Shown piece after piece: positions 35,142 to 44,361 of a DNA stretch of 62,011 bases; the stretch's first letter is position 1, and each line of letters starts with the position of its first letter. Source of the stretch: DASPHG01 sp035629775 (GTDB lineage: Bacteria > Actinomycetota > Thermoleophilia > Solirubrobacterales > Thermoleophilaceae); the NCBI GenBank assembly GCA_035629775.1, contig DASPHG010000044.1, positions 1-62,011 of the forward strand, given 5' to 3'. Below the pieces are notes generated by a model. The model was not told where the DNA came from and searched no databases. It was given only the letters and a program-made list of their open reading frames with translations. The position numbers and the translations under genes are program-made.

Positions 35142-35276
35142 ATGACACCCGAGAGCATCGCCGGGCTGAAGATCCCGGAGCAGCAGCTGCAGGAGCTCCT
35201 CGACGCCCTCGCGGAGACGCACGAGGACAACGTCGTGCCCCTGTTTCCGCTGGCGGTGGAGTCCGAGGCTGCATGA
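35142..35276 (+). CDS. 44-aa ORF of unknown function, divergent from hxlR
   Basis: ATG at 35142 preceded by AGGAGG (35131-35136) at 5-nt spacing, stop TGA 35274-35276. The peptide starts MTPESIAGLKIPEQQLQELL and ends in NVVPLFPLAVESEAA. The first half is a likely amphipathic acidic helix, and the second half a hydrophobic Pro-containing segment. About 39 of 43 codons after the start end in G or C, as in real genes here. No cysteine, no signal peptide, no known family. It shares an operator-like region with hxlR and is followed by a hairpin. It could be a small regulatory or partner protein; a modified-peptide precursor is possible but unsupported. Confidence 0.65.
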   Translation: MTPESIAGLKIPEQQLQELLDALAETHEDNVVPLFPLAVESEAA

Positions 35277-35297
35277 CGGGGCGGACCACGCCGGCTC

Positions 35298-35344
35298 AAC
35301 TTTGTGAGCGCCGCGCCGGTTTCCGACGCGCGAGACACAAAGTT
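35298..35344. terminator. hairpin between the 44-aa ORF and convergent lepA
   Basis: 9-bp perfect arms AACTTTGTG (35298-35306) and CACAAAGTT (35336-35344), with a GC-rich interior containing GCGC/GCGC. It lies 21 nt after the small ORF and 24 nt before the lepA stop. Likely bidirectional. Confidence 0.6.
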
Positions 35345-35368
35345 CGGCGGGCGGGGCCGAGGCGCTAG

Positions 35369-37186
<1,818 letters not shown>

Positions 37187-37206
37187 GCCGCAGGCATTAT
37201 GGAGAC

Positions 37207-37926
37207 GTGCTGCCGCTCCTCCTCGCCGCCGCCATCTGGTCGCCCGCGCCCACGGCCGACCCGTGGCAGTACCAGCTCCAGGGGAAGGTCGACCTGTCCG
37301 TGCGCGCGGGCGTATACGCCGTGGACGGGGCGGACACGCCGAAGCGAACCGTGCGGCGCATCCACGATCGCGGCGCGCGCGCCGTCTGCTACCTGAGCGC
37401 AGGCTCGTACGAGAACTGGCGCGCGGACCGCCGCCGCTTCCCGGACCGAGTGATCGGCCGTCCGCTCGCCGGCTGGCCGGGCGAGCGCTGGCTCGACATC
37501 CGGAGCCGCGGGGTCCTGCTGCCGATCATGCACGCCCGGATGGAGCGCTGCGCCCGCAAAGGGTTCGACGCCGTCGATCCCGACAACGTCGAGGGCTACC
37601 GGCACCCGACCGGCTTCCCGCTGAGCGCGCACCACCAGCGCCGATACAACCGCGCCCTGGCGCGCGCCGCACACGACCTTGGGCTCGCGATCGGCCTGAA
37701 GAACGACCTCGGCCAGGTTCGGCAGCTCGTCTCCGATTTCGACTTCGCGATCAACGAGCAGTGCTTCCAGTACCGCGAGTGCCGTCGGCTGCGGCCGTTC
37801 ATCCGCGCCGGCAAGCCCGTCTTCAACGTGGAATACAAGCGCCTGCGCTGCGGGCGCGCGCATGGTTTGAGCTTCAGCACGATCAGGAAACGACTCAGCC
37901 TGCGCGCTTGGCGGAGGACCTGCTGA
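37207..37926 (+). CDS. GH114-like endo-alpha-1,4-polygalactosaminidase family protein
   Basis: 239-aa secreted or membrane-associated protein of the TM1410/GH114 family. Short hydrophobic N-terminus (LPLLLAAAIWSPAPTA), then PWQYQLQGKVDL, VYAVDG, AVCYLSAGSYENWR, WLDIRS, and GFDAVDPDNVEGY, where the Asp residues match the catalytic region. Later segments: LGLAIGLKNDLGQV and FAINEQCFQYRECRRL, then KPVFNVEYK. Family members hydrolyse alpha-1,4-galactosamine polymers of capsules or biofilms; the substrate here is unknown. Start GTG 37207. Its stop overlaps the next gene's CTG start as CTGA. Confidence 0.85.
   Translation: MLPLLLAAAIWSPAPTADPWQYQLQGKVDLSVRAGVYAVDGADTPKRTVRRIHDRGARAVCYLSAGSYENWRADRRRFPDRVIGRPLAGWPGERWLDIRSRGVLLPIMHARMERCARKGFDAVDPDNVEGYRHPTGFPLSAHHQRRYNRALARAAHDLGLAIGLKNDLGQVRQLVSDFDFAINEQCFQYRECRRLRPFIRAGKPVFNVEYKRLRCGRAHGLSFSTIRKRLSLRAWRRTC
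37913..37917 (+). promoter_or_regulatory. Shine-Dalgarno deciding the CTG start of the SCP2-hydrolase gene
   Basis: GGAGG at 37913-37917, 5 nt before CTG 37923-37925. The CTG overlaps the preceding stop codon TGA (37924-37926). Confidence 0.6.
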
Positions 37927-39053
37927 CACCCGACTTCCTCGACGAGCTGGTCGAGCGCTTCGACCCGGAGGGGTTCGACGCGCCGAACGGCCGCGCGCTT
38001 GTGCGCGTGCGCTGGAACGGCGACGCCCGCGACGTGTCCATCCGCGGCCGGAGCGTGCGGGTGCAGCCGCCGCAGGATGGCCGGGCGGACACGCTGATCG
38101 AGGCCGACGAGCGCGTCTGGAAGCAGCTCGCCCAGAGTGCAGGCGCGGGCCTGGCGGCCTTCGGCAGCGGCAAGCTGAAGATGCGCGGCAACCTGCACGT
38201 GGGCGTCGGGTTCCTCTCGGCGACGAGCGGCGCACCCGCCGAGCGGCGCCTGCGCTTCGGCCGCGCCGCCGGCCTCGCCTTCATGGAGGCGGGTGACGGC
38301 GAACCCGTGGTGATGATCCACGGGCTCGGCGGGACGAAGGCGTCCTTCCTCCCCACAGTGGTCGCGCTCGGGCAGGCCGGCTACCAGGCGATCGCGATCG
38401 ACCAGGCCGGCTTCGGCGACTCGCATAAGCCGGTATTCGCGCCGTACGACGCTGCCTACCTCGCCGACCAGGTCGTGAAGTTCCTCGACGAGCGCGGAAT
38501 CGACACGGCCGACTTCATCGGCAACAGCCTCGGCGGGCGCGTCACGCTCGAGCTGGGACTTGTCCACGCCGATCGGACACGCCGCCTCGCACTGCTCTGC
38601 TGCGCGCTGCCGTGGAAGCACCGCCCGGCCTGGGCTCGCTATCTCCCGCTCGTGCGCCCGGAGCTCGGGCTGATCCAGCCGGCTCCGCGCGCGATCGTCG
38701 AGGAGATCGTGAGACGGGCGATTCCGATGAGCAGGCAGGGCTGGACCGCGGCGGGCGTCGACGAGTTCCTGCGCTCCTACCTGACCCCGCGCGGGCGCGC
38801 CGCCTTCTACGCCGCGGCGCGGAACATCTTCCTCGAGAAGTACGAGCCGTTCTGGGAGCGGCTCAGCGCCCTCGAGCGGGAGGCGCTCTTCGTCTGGGGC
38901 CGCCACGACCCGCTCATCCCCGCGGCCTTCGCCGGGCCGGTCCGCAAGGCGCTGCCCGATTCCAGGCACGCGACCCTGGACTGCGGCCACGTGCCCCAGA
39001 TCGAGCTCCCGGGCGAGACCGAGAGCCTGCTCAAGCGGTTCCTGAGCGCCTGA
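37923..39053 (+). CDS. SCP2-like domain fused to alpha/beta hydrolase, CTG start
   Basis: About 376 aa. Residues ~5-100 look like a sterol-carrier-protein-2 domain (GRALVRVRWNGDA, ADTLIEADERVWKQLAQ, FGSGKLKMRGNL). From ~115 there is an alpha/beta hydrolase with oxyanion loop HGLGG (133-137), nucleophile Ser202 in GNSLGG, acid in FVWGRHDPLIP and His in DCGHVPQ. The SCP2 part could present a lipid to the esterase. The start is probably CTG 37923, with a Shine-Dalgarno at 5 nt; TTG 37908 is an alternative without one. The 3' end overlaps murJ by 23 bp in antisense. Confidence 0.82.
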   Translation: MTPDFLDELVERFDPEGFDAPNGRALVRVRWNGDARDVSIRGRSVRVQPPQDGRADTLIEADERVWKQLAQSAGAGLAAFGSGKLKMRGNLHVGVGFLSATSGAPAERRLRFGRAAGLAFMEAGDGEPVVMIHGLGGTKASFLPTVVALGQAGYQAIAIDQAGFGDSHKPVFAPYDAAYLADQVVKFLDERGIDTADFIGNSLGGRVTLELGLVHADRTRRLALLCCALPWKHRPAWARYLPLVRPELGLIQPAPRAIVEEIVRRAIPMSRQGWTAAGVDEFLRSYLTPRGRAAFYAAARNIFLEKYEPFWERLSALEREALFVWGRHDPLIPAAFAGPVRKALPDSRHATLDCGHVPQIELPGETESLLKRFLSA

Positions 39054-40590
39054 GCCGGTCGGTCACGAGGCGCTGGATCTGCCGCGCCTCCTCGAGCTCC
39101 ATGGCGCGCACGAGCAGGGCATAGGCGGTGAGCCCGATCGTGATCGCCACGCCCACCGCGGTCGCCTGCGCGAAGAGCGCCCGCCCGAGGACGTCGTCGA
39201 GCACGGTCCAGGTCGCCCAGGTGACGATGCCGAGGAAGGCGCCCGCCACCAGCATGTAGCCGCCCGCCACGAGCGTCTCGCGCTCCTCGACCCCGCCGAG
39301 CTCCGGCCGCAGCATCCATCCCTGGGCGACGGTCATCCCGACGGTGGCGACGACCGTGCCGATCACGATCCCCGCCACGCCCAGGGGCTCGTAGAGGGCC
39401 GCTGCGACGATCGCGTTGACGACCAGGTTGAGCCCGGCCAGCGCCGTCGTGGTCCAGGGCTTCTGGAGCGAGAAGTACGTGCGCGAGTAGAGCAGGCTGA
39501 TCCCCTGGAACGGGAGCGAGACCGACCACCACAGCATCGCCTCGGACACCAGCTCGGTCGCGGCCGCGTCGAACTCGCCGCGCTCGTACACGAGGCGCGT
39601 GATCGGCTCGGCCAGGACCGCCATGATCACCGCGCTCGGGATCAGCAGCATGGCGATCTGCCGGACGCCGTTCCCCATCGTCGCCCGGAGCAAGTCGCGG
39701 TCTCCGCGGGCCGCGTAGCGAGCCAGCGTCGGGAACAGGATCGTGGCGATCGCGACCGAGAAGAGCCCCTGCGGAAGCATGTAGATCCGGAACGCCTTGT
39801 CGATCGCCGCCGGCGCCTCCTCCTGGACGAGCGTGCCGAAGAAGGAGTTGATCAGCAGGCTGAAGTTGATGAGCCCGAGCGCGATCGTCACGGGCAGCAT
39901 CAGCTTCAGTACGCGGATCACCCGCGGGTCGCGGAAGTCGAACGAAAGCGTGAACCGTCCGCCGCGGCCGCGCAGCCACGGCATGGGCATGACGAGCTGC
40001 ACGATCGTCCCGAGGAGCACGCCGATGGCGTACGCATAGATCTCGTCCTCCTCCGGGAACACCGGCACGAGGCCGACGAGCGCGGCGATGATCACCAGGT
40101 TCCACGCGAGCGGCGCGAGCGCCGGCACGCTGAAGTGGCCGAACGAGTTGAGCATCCCGACCACCAGGCCGGAGAGGGCCAGCAGGAGGACGATCGGGAA
40201 CATCACCCGCGACAGGCCGACGGTCAGGTCCTGGGTCTCCTCGTCGAAGCCCGGCGTGAGCAGCGGCATCACGACCGGCGCGAGGAGCATGAACAGCGCG
40301 GTCAGCGCACCGAGCACCAGGCAGATCAGGAAGAAGAGGCTCGATGCGACCCGGAACGCCTCCTTGCGCTTCCCCTGTTCGAGCAGCTCGGTGAAGACCG
40401 GCACGAAGGCCCCCTGCAGTGCGGCGTCCGCGAACAGCGCCCTGATCAGGTTGGGGAACTGGAACGCGATCGTGAACGCCGACATCGCGCTGCTGACGCC
40501 GAAGAAGCTCGCGGCGACGATCTCGCGGACCAGGCCAGCGACCCGCGAGAGCCCGGTCGCGAACGAGAAGAACGCCGCGCTGAGCGCCAG
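39031..40590 (-). CDS. murJ: MurJ lipid II flippase, non-canonical start
   Basis: About 519-aa flippase (MviN/MurJ) that moves lipid II across the membrane for peptidoglycan synthesis. It has fourteen predicted helices; conserved segments include PNLIRALFADAALQGAFVPV, MLNSFGHF and PQGLFSVAIATILFPTLARYAARGD. The first ATG (40485) would delete the first helix. Upstream in frame is the conserved ALSAAFFSFATGLSRVAGLV REIVAASFFG region with no ATG, GTG or TTG; CTG 40590..40588 is the best start (ATT 40623 is another). The final length then matches the family. Divergent from rpsT across a 26-bp palindrome. Confidence 0.9.
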   Translation of the reverse strand: MALSAAFFSFATGLSRVAGLVREIVAASFFGVSSAMSAFTIAFQFPNLIRALFADAALQGAFVPVFTELLEQGKRKEAFRVASSLFFLICLVLGALTALFMLLAPVVMPLLTPGFDEETQDLTVGLSRVMFPIVLLLALSGLVVGMLNSFGHFSVPALAPLAWNLVIIAALVGLVPVFPEEDEIYAYAIGVLLGTIVQLVMPMPWLRGRGGRFTLSFDFRDPRVIRVLKLMLPVTIALGLINFSLLINSFFGTLVQEEAPAAIDKAFRIYMLPQGLFSVAIATILFPTLARYAARGDRDLLRATMGNGVRQIAMLLIPSAVIMAVLAEPITRLVYERGEFDAAATELVSEAMLWWSVSLPFQGISLLYSRTYFSLQKPWTTTALAGLNLVVNAIVAAALYEPLGVAGIVIGTVVATVGMTVAQGWMLRPELGGVEERETLVAGGYMLVAGAFLGIVTWATWTVLDDVLGRALFAQATAVGVAITIGLTAYALLVRAMELEEARQIQRLVTDRLRRSGTA

Positions 40591-40593
40591 ACG

Positions 40594-40619
40594 GCGACGG
40601 GGCGGCGCCGCCCCGTCGC
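40594..40619. promoter_or_regulatory. 26-bp perfect palindrome between murJ and rpsT
   Basis: Perfect 13-bp arms, GCGACGGGGCGGC and its complement, with no spacer. It ends 1 bp before the TAATAT -10 box of rpsT and begins 3 bp upstream of the murJ CTG. It is a strong operator or cruciform candidate that could control both divergent genes. Confidence 0.6.
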
Positions 40620-40625
40620 TAATAT
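40620..40625 (+). promoter_or_regulatory. -10 box of rpsT
   Basis: TAATAT, 12 nt before the rpsT ATG (40638). No -35 match is present because the palindrome occupies that position. The leader would be only about 6 nt. Confidence 0.5.
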
Positions 40626-40637
40626 CCGCCGCCGTTC

Positions 40638-40898
40638 ATGGCCAACATCGCCTCACAAGAAAAGCGGATCCACCGGGCGGAGCGCGAGCAGCTCGAAAAC
40701 CGCCGCTACACGTCCACCATCAAGACGTACTTCCGCAGGCTCGAGGCGGCCGTGGACGCGGGCGATGCCGCGACCGCCGAGACCGAGCACAAGCAGCTCG
40801 TCTCGCAGATCGACCGCGCGGTGAAGCGCGGCGCCCTGCACCGCAACACCGGCGCGCGCAAGAAGAGCCGCGCCGCGCGGCTCAGAAGTCGCCTGTAG
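40638..40898 (+). CDS. rpsT: ribosomal protein bS20
   Basis: 86-aa primary-binding protein of the 30S subunit: MANIASQEKRIHRAEREQLENRRYT-type start (residues 1-25), with three long basic helices and the RGALHRNTGARKKSRAARL tail, complete for bS20. It binds 16S rRNA early in assembly. The start ATG 40638 is preceded by a TAATAT -10 only 12 nt upstream, so the leader is very short. It is convergent with holA (29 bp). Confidence 0.97.
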   Translation: MANIASQEKRIHRAEREQLENRRYTSTIKTYFRRLEAAVDAGDAATAETEHKQLVSQIDRAVKRGALHRNTGARKKSRAARLRSRL

Positions 40899-40927
40899 CG
40901 ACCCGTAAGACCCGAGGAGGTTGTCCC

Positions 40928-41893
40928 TCAGCGGGTCGCCGCGGCGGCGAGCGTCATCGTGAACGCGGTGTCCTCGTCGAGGTCGCGCTCGCCCCCGCCG
41001 CGTGACTCGAGCTCGAACTGCGCGAACGCCTCCAGCGCGCCCTCGAGCACCTCGCGGTCGGCCTTCTTCGCCTGCGCGAGGACCCGTTTGGCGGCCCACG
41101 GCGGCATCTTCATGGCACCCGAGACCTGCTGCTCCGGCATGCCCGCGTCGATCAGCACCGCGGCGCGATGGACGTCGCGGAGGCGGCTGACGAGCCGGAA
41201 GCTGGTCTTTCCGGGCCGCTCGTCCGCGCTGCGGAGCTGCTCCGCGAGCGCCAGCGCCGCCGGCAGGTCGGCCGCGACGATCGCGTCCGCCAGCTCGTAC
41301 GCCTGCGTGGTCGTCTCGGCGGCCGCATGCGCCTCGACGTCCGCGGCCGTGACGCGCGTGGACGGGTGCAGCGCCACCCGCAGCTTCTCGACCTCGCGCT
41401 GGAGCTGCTGCTGCCGCGAGCCGACCGTCTGCACGAGTTGCTTGGCCGCCTCGGGGTCCATCGTGAGGCCCTCCTCATGCGCCCGCGCCACGACCCACTT
41501 CGGAAGCTCCCACGGCTTGGGCGCGCCGTAGTCGCGCGTCTCACCGCCGGCCTGCTCCGCTGCCTTCACCAGCCGCGCCGGCGGCTTGCCGCGGGCGACC
41601 AGCACGAGCACGGTGTCGGGCGGCATGGCCGAGAGCGACGGCTCGAGCCCCGCGACGTCGTCGGCCTTCCAGCCCTCGACGGGCTCGGCGAGCAGGTACC
41701 GGGTGCCGGTGGAGAACGTCATGGCCGCGAGCGCCGCGGCGACCGCCTCGGCGCCGTCCATCTTGCCGTCGAAGTGCTCCAGGCCGCCCGGACCGAGCTC
41801 GCGCTCCGCCCGCGCGCGGACGCGGGCCCGCCAGGCGTCGATCTTCGCGTCGTCGTCGCCGGAGATCAGGTAGACGGGCTTCAGGTCGGCCAC
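40928..41893 (-). CDS. holA: HolA, DNA polymerase III delta subunit
   Basis: 321-aa clamp-loader delta subunit, usual length. N-terminal VYLISGDDDAKIDAWRARVRARAE, then the AAA+-like degenerate nucleotide fold without Walker A, PKWVVARAHEEGLTMDPEAAKQLVQTVG, and the C-terminal collar helices (MPPWAAKRVLAQAKK and ALEAFAQFELESRGG). It opens the beta clamp during loading. It follows comEC (30 nt) in the comEC-holA order common to many bacteria, and is convergent with rpsT. Confidence 0.94.
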   Translation of the reverse strand: MADLKPVYLISGDDDAKIDAWRARVRARAERELGPGGLEHFDGKMDGAEAVAAALAAMTFSTGTRYLLAEPVEGWKADDVAGLEPSLSAMPPDTVLVLVARGKPPARLVKAAEQAGGETRDYGAPKPWELPKWVVARAHEEGLTMDPEAAKQLVQTVGSRQQQLQREVEKLRVALHPSTRVTAADVEAHAAAETTTQAYELADAIVAADLPAALALAEQLRSADERPGKTSFRLVSRLRDVHRAAVLIDAGMPEQQVSGAMKMPPWAAKRVLAQAKKADREVLEGALEAFAQFELESRGGGERDLDEDTAFTMTLAAAATR

Positions 41894-41923
41894 GCCCGCG
41901 AGTGTACGTCTCGGCCCCGGCGG

Positions 41924-44260
41924 CTAATCGAGCAACATCCGCCCGCCGTCCACCGACAGCCTCACGGTGCCGTCGCGGTCGGTCCGGCGTACGTTCGGCA
42001 CCGCCCGCCTGAGGGCGGCGAGCGTGTCGGGATGCGGGTGGCCGTAGGAGTTCTCCCCGACGGGGACGACGGCGAGGGCCGGCCTCAGCGCGCGCAGCAC
42101 CGCGGGCAGCCCCGGGTCGGCGCTGCCGTGGTGAGGCACCTTGATCGCGTCCACGTCCGGCAGCGGGAGCTGCACGAGTGTGGGGCTCTCCGCATCCGCG
42201 GACAGGAGCAGGTCGAAGCCGCCGCTTTCGACGTGAGCCACCACGGCGCGCGGGTTCGGGTCCGCGGGCGCCGGCCCGGGCGGTCGCAGCGGCGGTGACA
42301 GGATCCGGACGGTGAGCGGGCCGGCCCGCAGCCGCTGGCCCGCGCGCGCAGGCGTGACCGGGACGCCGCGCGCCCGCGCCTCGCGCAGAAGTGCGCGGAA
42401 CCCGGGGTCGGTGGTGCCGTCGCCGCCGTCGAGCAGGCGGTCGACGGGAAAGCGGCGCAGGACCTCGAGCAGGCCGCCGTGATGGTCGGCCGAGGAGTGA
42501 GTGGCGACGACGGCGCTGAGCCGCGTCACCCCGGCCTGGCGCAGCAGCCGCACGACGCGCGCATCCGCCGGGCCGCCGTCGAACAGGATGGCGGGGCCGG
42601 CGGGGTCCTGGATCAGCGTCGCATCGCCCTGGCCGACGTCCAGGAACGACACCGTGAGGCGGTCGGGCGGGCCCGGGCGCGCGAGCGGCGCGGCCACGAG
42701 GACCAGCGCCGCCGCGCCGCCCGCCGCGAGCGCAAGGAGCGTGCGCCCGTCGGTGACGCGCAGGACCGCACGCGCCTCGTGTACGCGCGGGCCCGCCCGG
42801 CGAAGGCCGCGGGCGGTCACGACGAAGGCCGCCACGATCACGACGTAGGCAGCGACGAGCACGGCCCTCGACAGGCTGACCTCCGCGACCGCGTGCGGAA
42901 GCGCGGCCGCCTCCGCCGCCACCCCGTCGAGCCACGCCAGGAACGGCTCGACCACGAGGCCGAGGGCGGCGCCCCCGGCGGACGCGGCGCCCTCACCCAC
43001 GCCGCCGAGCGCCGCGAGCTGGCCGACCGCCGCCTGGAGCATCCCGGCCCACATCACGGGCGCGACGGCTGGCAGGGCCGCCAGGTTCGCGCCCACGGAC
43101 ACGAGGGGCACCGCCTCGAAGTGGAGCGCCAGCAGCGGGGTGGTGGCCAGCGTCGCCACGACACTCAGCCAGACGGCCGCCGCCACCGGCGACCGCGGCG
43201 CGTAGGGGCGCGCGGCGAGGATCCCGGCGACCGCGGCGAACGAGAGCTGCCAGCCGGGATCGCCCGCCACACGCGGATTGAGCCCGAGTGTCACCGCCGC
43301 GGCGAGCAGCAGGGCGTACGCGCCAGACGCCGGCCGCGACGAGGCCAGGGCGACGAGGCCCGCGCCCCCCATGACCGCGGCGCGTTGCAGCGACGGACCG
43401 GCGCCCGCGAGCGGAACGTAGAGCGCGATCAGGATGAGCAGGACCACGATGCGCGTGCGCGGCGAGGCGCCGGTGAGCGCGAAGAACGGATACGCGAGCG
43501 CGCACAGGAGCATCACGTTCTGGCCGCTCACGACGAGGAGATGCGCCAGGCCGGAGTCGCGCCAGTCGTCGCGAACGAGCGGGTCGATGGCCTCGTCCTG
43601 GCCCAGCACCATGCCGCGCATGAGCGCGGCCCTGTCGCTTGGCAACCCGCTCTCGATCGCTGCCTCCGCCCGCCGGCGGGTGGCGTCCACCGCCCCGGCG
43701 ATCCCGCCGCGGCGCACGCCCGTCGCCTCGACCTCGCTCAGGGCGAGCTCGCGAGCGACCCCGCGTCGGCGGAGGTGCGCGGCCCAGTCGAAGGGCGCGT
43801 CGTCCTGACTCGCCGGCGGGCGCGCCACCCCCCGCACCCGCACAACCGTCCCCGGCTCGGTCGGGCCCGGCCAGGGGCCCTCGGCGGTCGCGAGCACCTT
43901 CGCGCCACGGGCCGCGCCGCTCGCGAGGCGGATCTCTGCGCGAGTGCCGCGCGCCGTGATGCGCGGCCGCTCGAGGAGCTCGGCGCGCTCGTCGATTTGC
44001 GTGTAGGCGGGCAGCCGCTCGCCGGGGCGGTCGATCGCGTGAAGCCGCCATTCGCCCAGTCCGACGGCAGCGAGGAGGAGGGCTACGACCGCCGCGGCAA
44101 GTCGCGGCCGCTCGAGGCTGGTTAGGGCGATGCCCGTGACGGCTGCGGCTGCCGCGGCGGGCTCGACGGCTGCCGGCGCCAGCGCCACTCCGGCCGCCAG
44201 CGCCCCGATCGCGAGGTGGAAGCGGAGCCGATCGACCACCTCCCCCGCCGCCCCTCGCAC
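41924..44260 (-). CDS. comEC: ComEC competence/DNA uptake channel protein
   Basis: 778 aa: N-terminal membrane helices with an OB-like DUF4131 domain (RPRITARGTRAEIRL region), the Competence core (LPSDRAALMRGMVLGQDEAI, LLVVSGQNVMLL, GPSLQRAAVMG) and a C-terminal metallo-beta-lactamase-like domain (SFLDVGQGDATLI, THSSADHHGG, VPHHGS). The MBL motif has Ser in place of the second His of HxHxDH, as in many ComEC proteins. It should form the channel for single-stranded DNA import and possibly degrade the other strand. It sits directly upstream of holA, but its usual partner comEA is 7.4 kb away, beyond a lipid-metabolism group. Confidence 0.94.
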   Translation of the reverse strand: MRGAAGEVVDRLRFHLAIGALAAGVALAPAAVEPAAAAAAVTGIALTSLERPRLAAAVVALLLAAVGLGEWRLHAIDRPGERLPAYTQIDERAELLERPRITARGTRAEIRLASGAARGAKVLATAEGPWPGPTEPGTVVRVRGVARPPASQDDAPFDWAAHLRRRGVARELALSEVEATGVRRGGIAGAVDATRRRAEAAIESGLPSDRAALMRGMVLGQDEAIDPLVRDDWRDSGLAHLLVVSGQNVMLLCALAYPFFALTGASPRTRIVVLLILIALYVPLAGAGPSLQRAAVMGGAGLVALASSRPASGAYALLLAAAVTLGLNPRVAGDPGWQLSFAAVAGILAARPYAPRSPVAAAVWLSVVATLATTPLLALHFEAVPLVSVGANLAALPAVAPVMWAGMLQAAVGQLAALGGVGEGAASAGGAALGLVVEPFLAWLDGVAAEAAALPHAVAEVSLSRAVLVAAYVVIVAAFVVTARGLRRAGPRVHEARAVLRVTDGRTLLALAAGGAAALVLVAAPLARPGPPDRLTVSFLDVGQGDATLIQDPAGPAILFDGGPADARVVRLLRQAGVTRLSAVVATHSSADHHGGLLEVLRRFPVDRLLDGGDGTTDPGFRALLREARARGVPVTPARAGQRLRAGPLTVRILSPPLRPPGPAPADPNPRAVVAHVESGGFDLLLSADAESPTLVQLPLPDVDAIKVPHHGSADPGLPAVLRALRPALAVVPVGENSYGHPHPDTLAALRRAVPNVRRTDRDGTVRLSVDGGRMLLD

Positions 44261-44319
44261 CCGCGCGACACTAGGCGCCGACGAGCGACGACGGCGTTAC
44301 GAGCGCAACGATCCGCGCG

Positions 44320-44361
44320 ATTGATGGATCGACCCCGTCATGGCGGGGTCAATGCATCAAT
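44320..44361. terminator. two-part hairpin at the end of the desaturase gene
   Basis: Outer arms ATTGATG (44320-44326) and CATCAAT (44355-44361), inner arms GACCCCG (44331-44337) and CGGGGTC (44344-44350). It overlaps the desaturase stop (44357-44359) and lies 60 nt upstream of comEC, so it probably separates the desaturase operon from comEC-holA. Confidence 0.65.

Noticed and set aside
40899..40927. Terminator between rpsT and holA
   Set aside because: Only a 4-bp GAGG/CCTC pairing in 29 bp; too weak.
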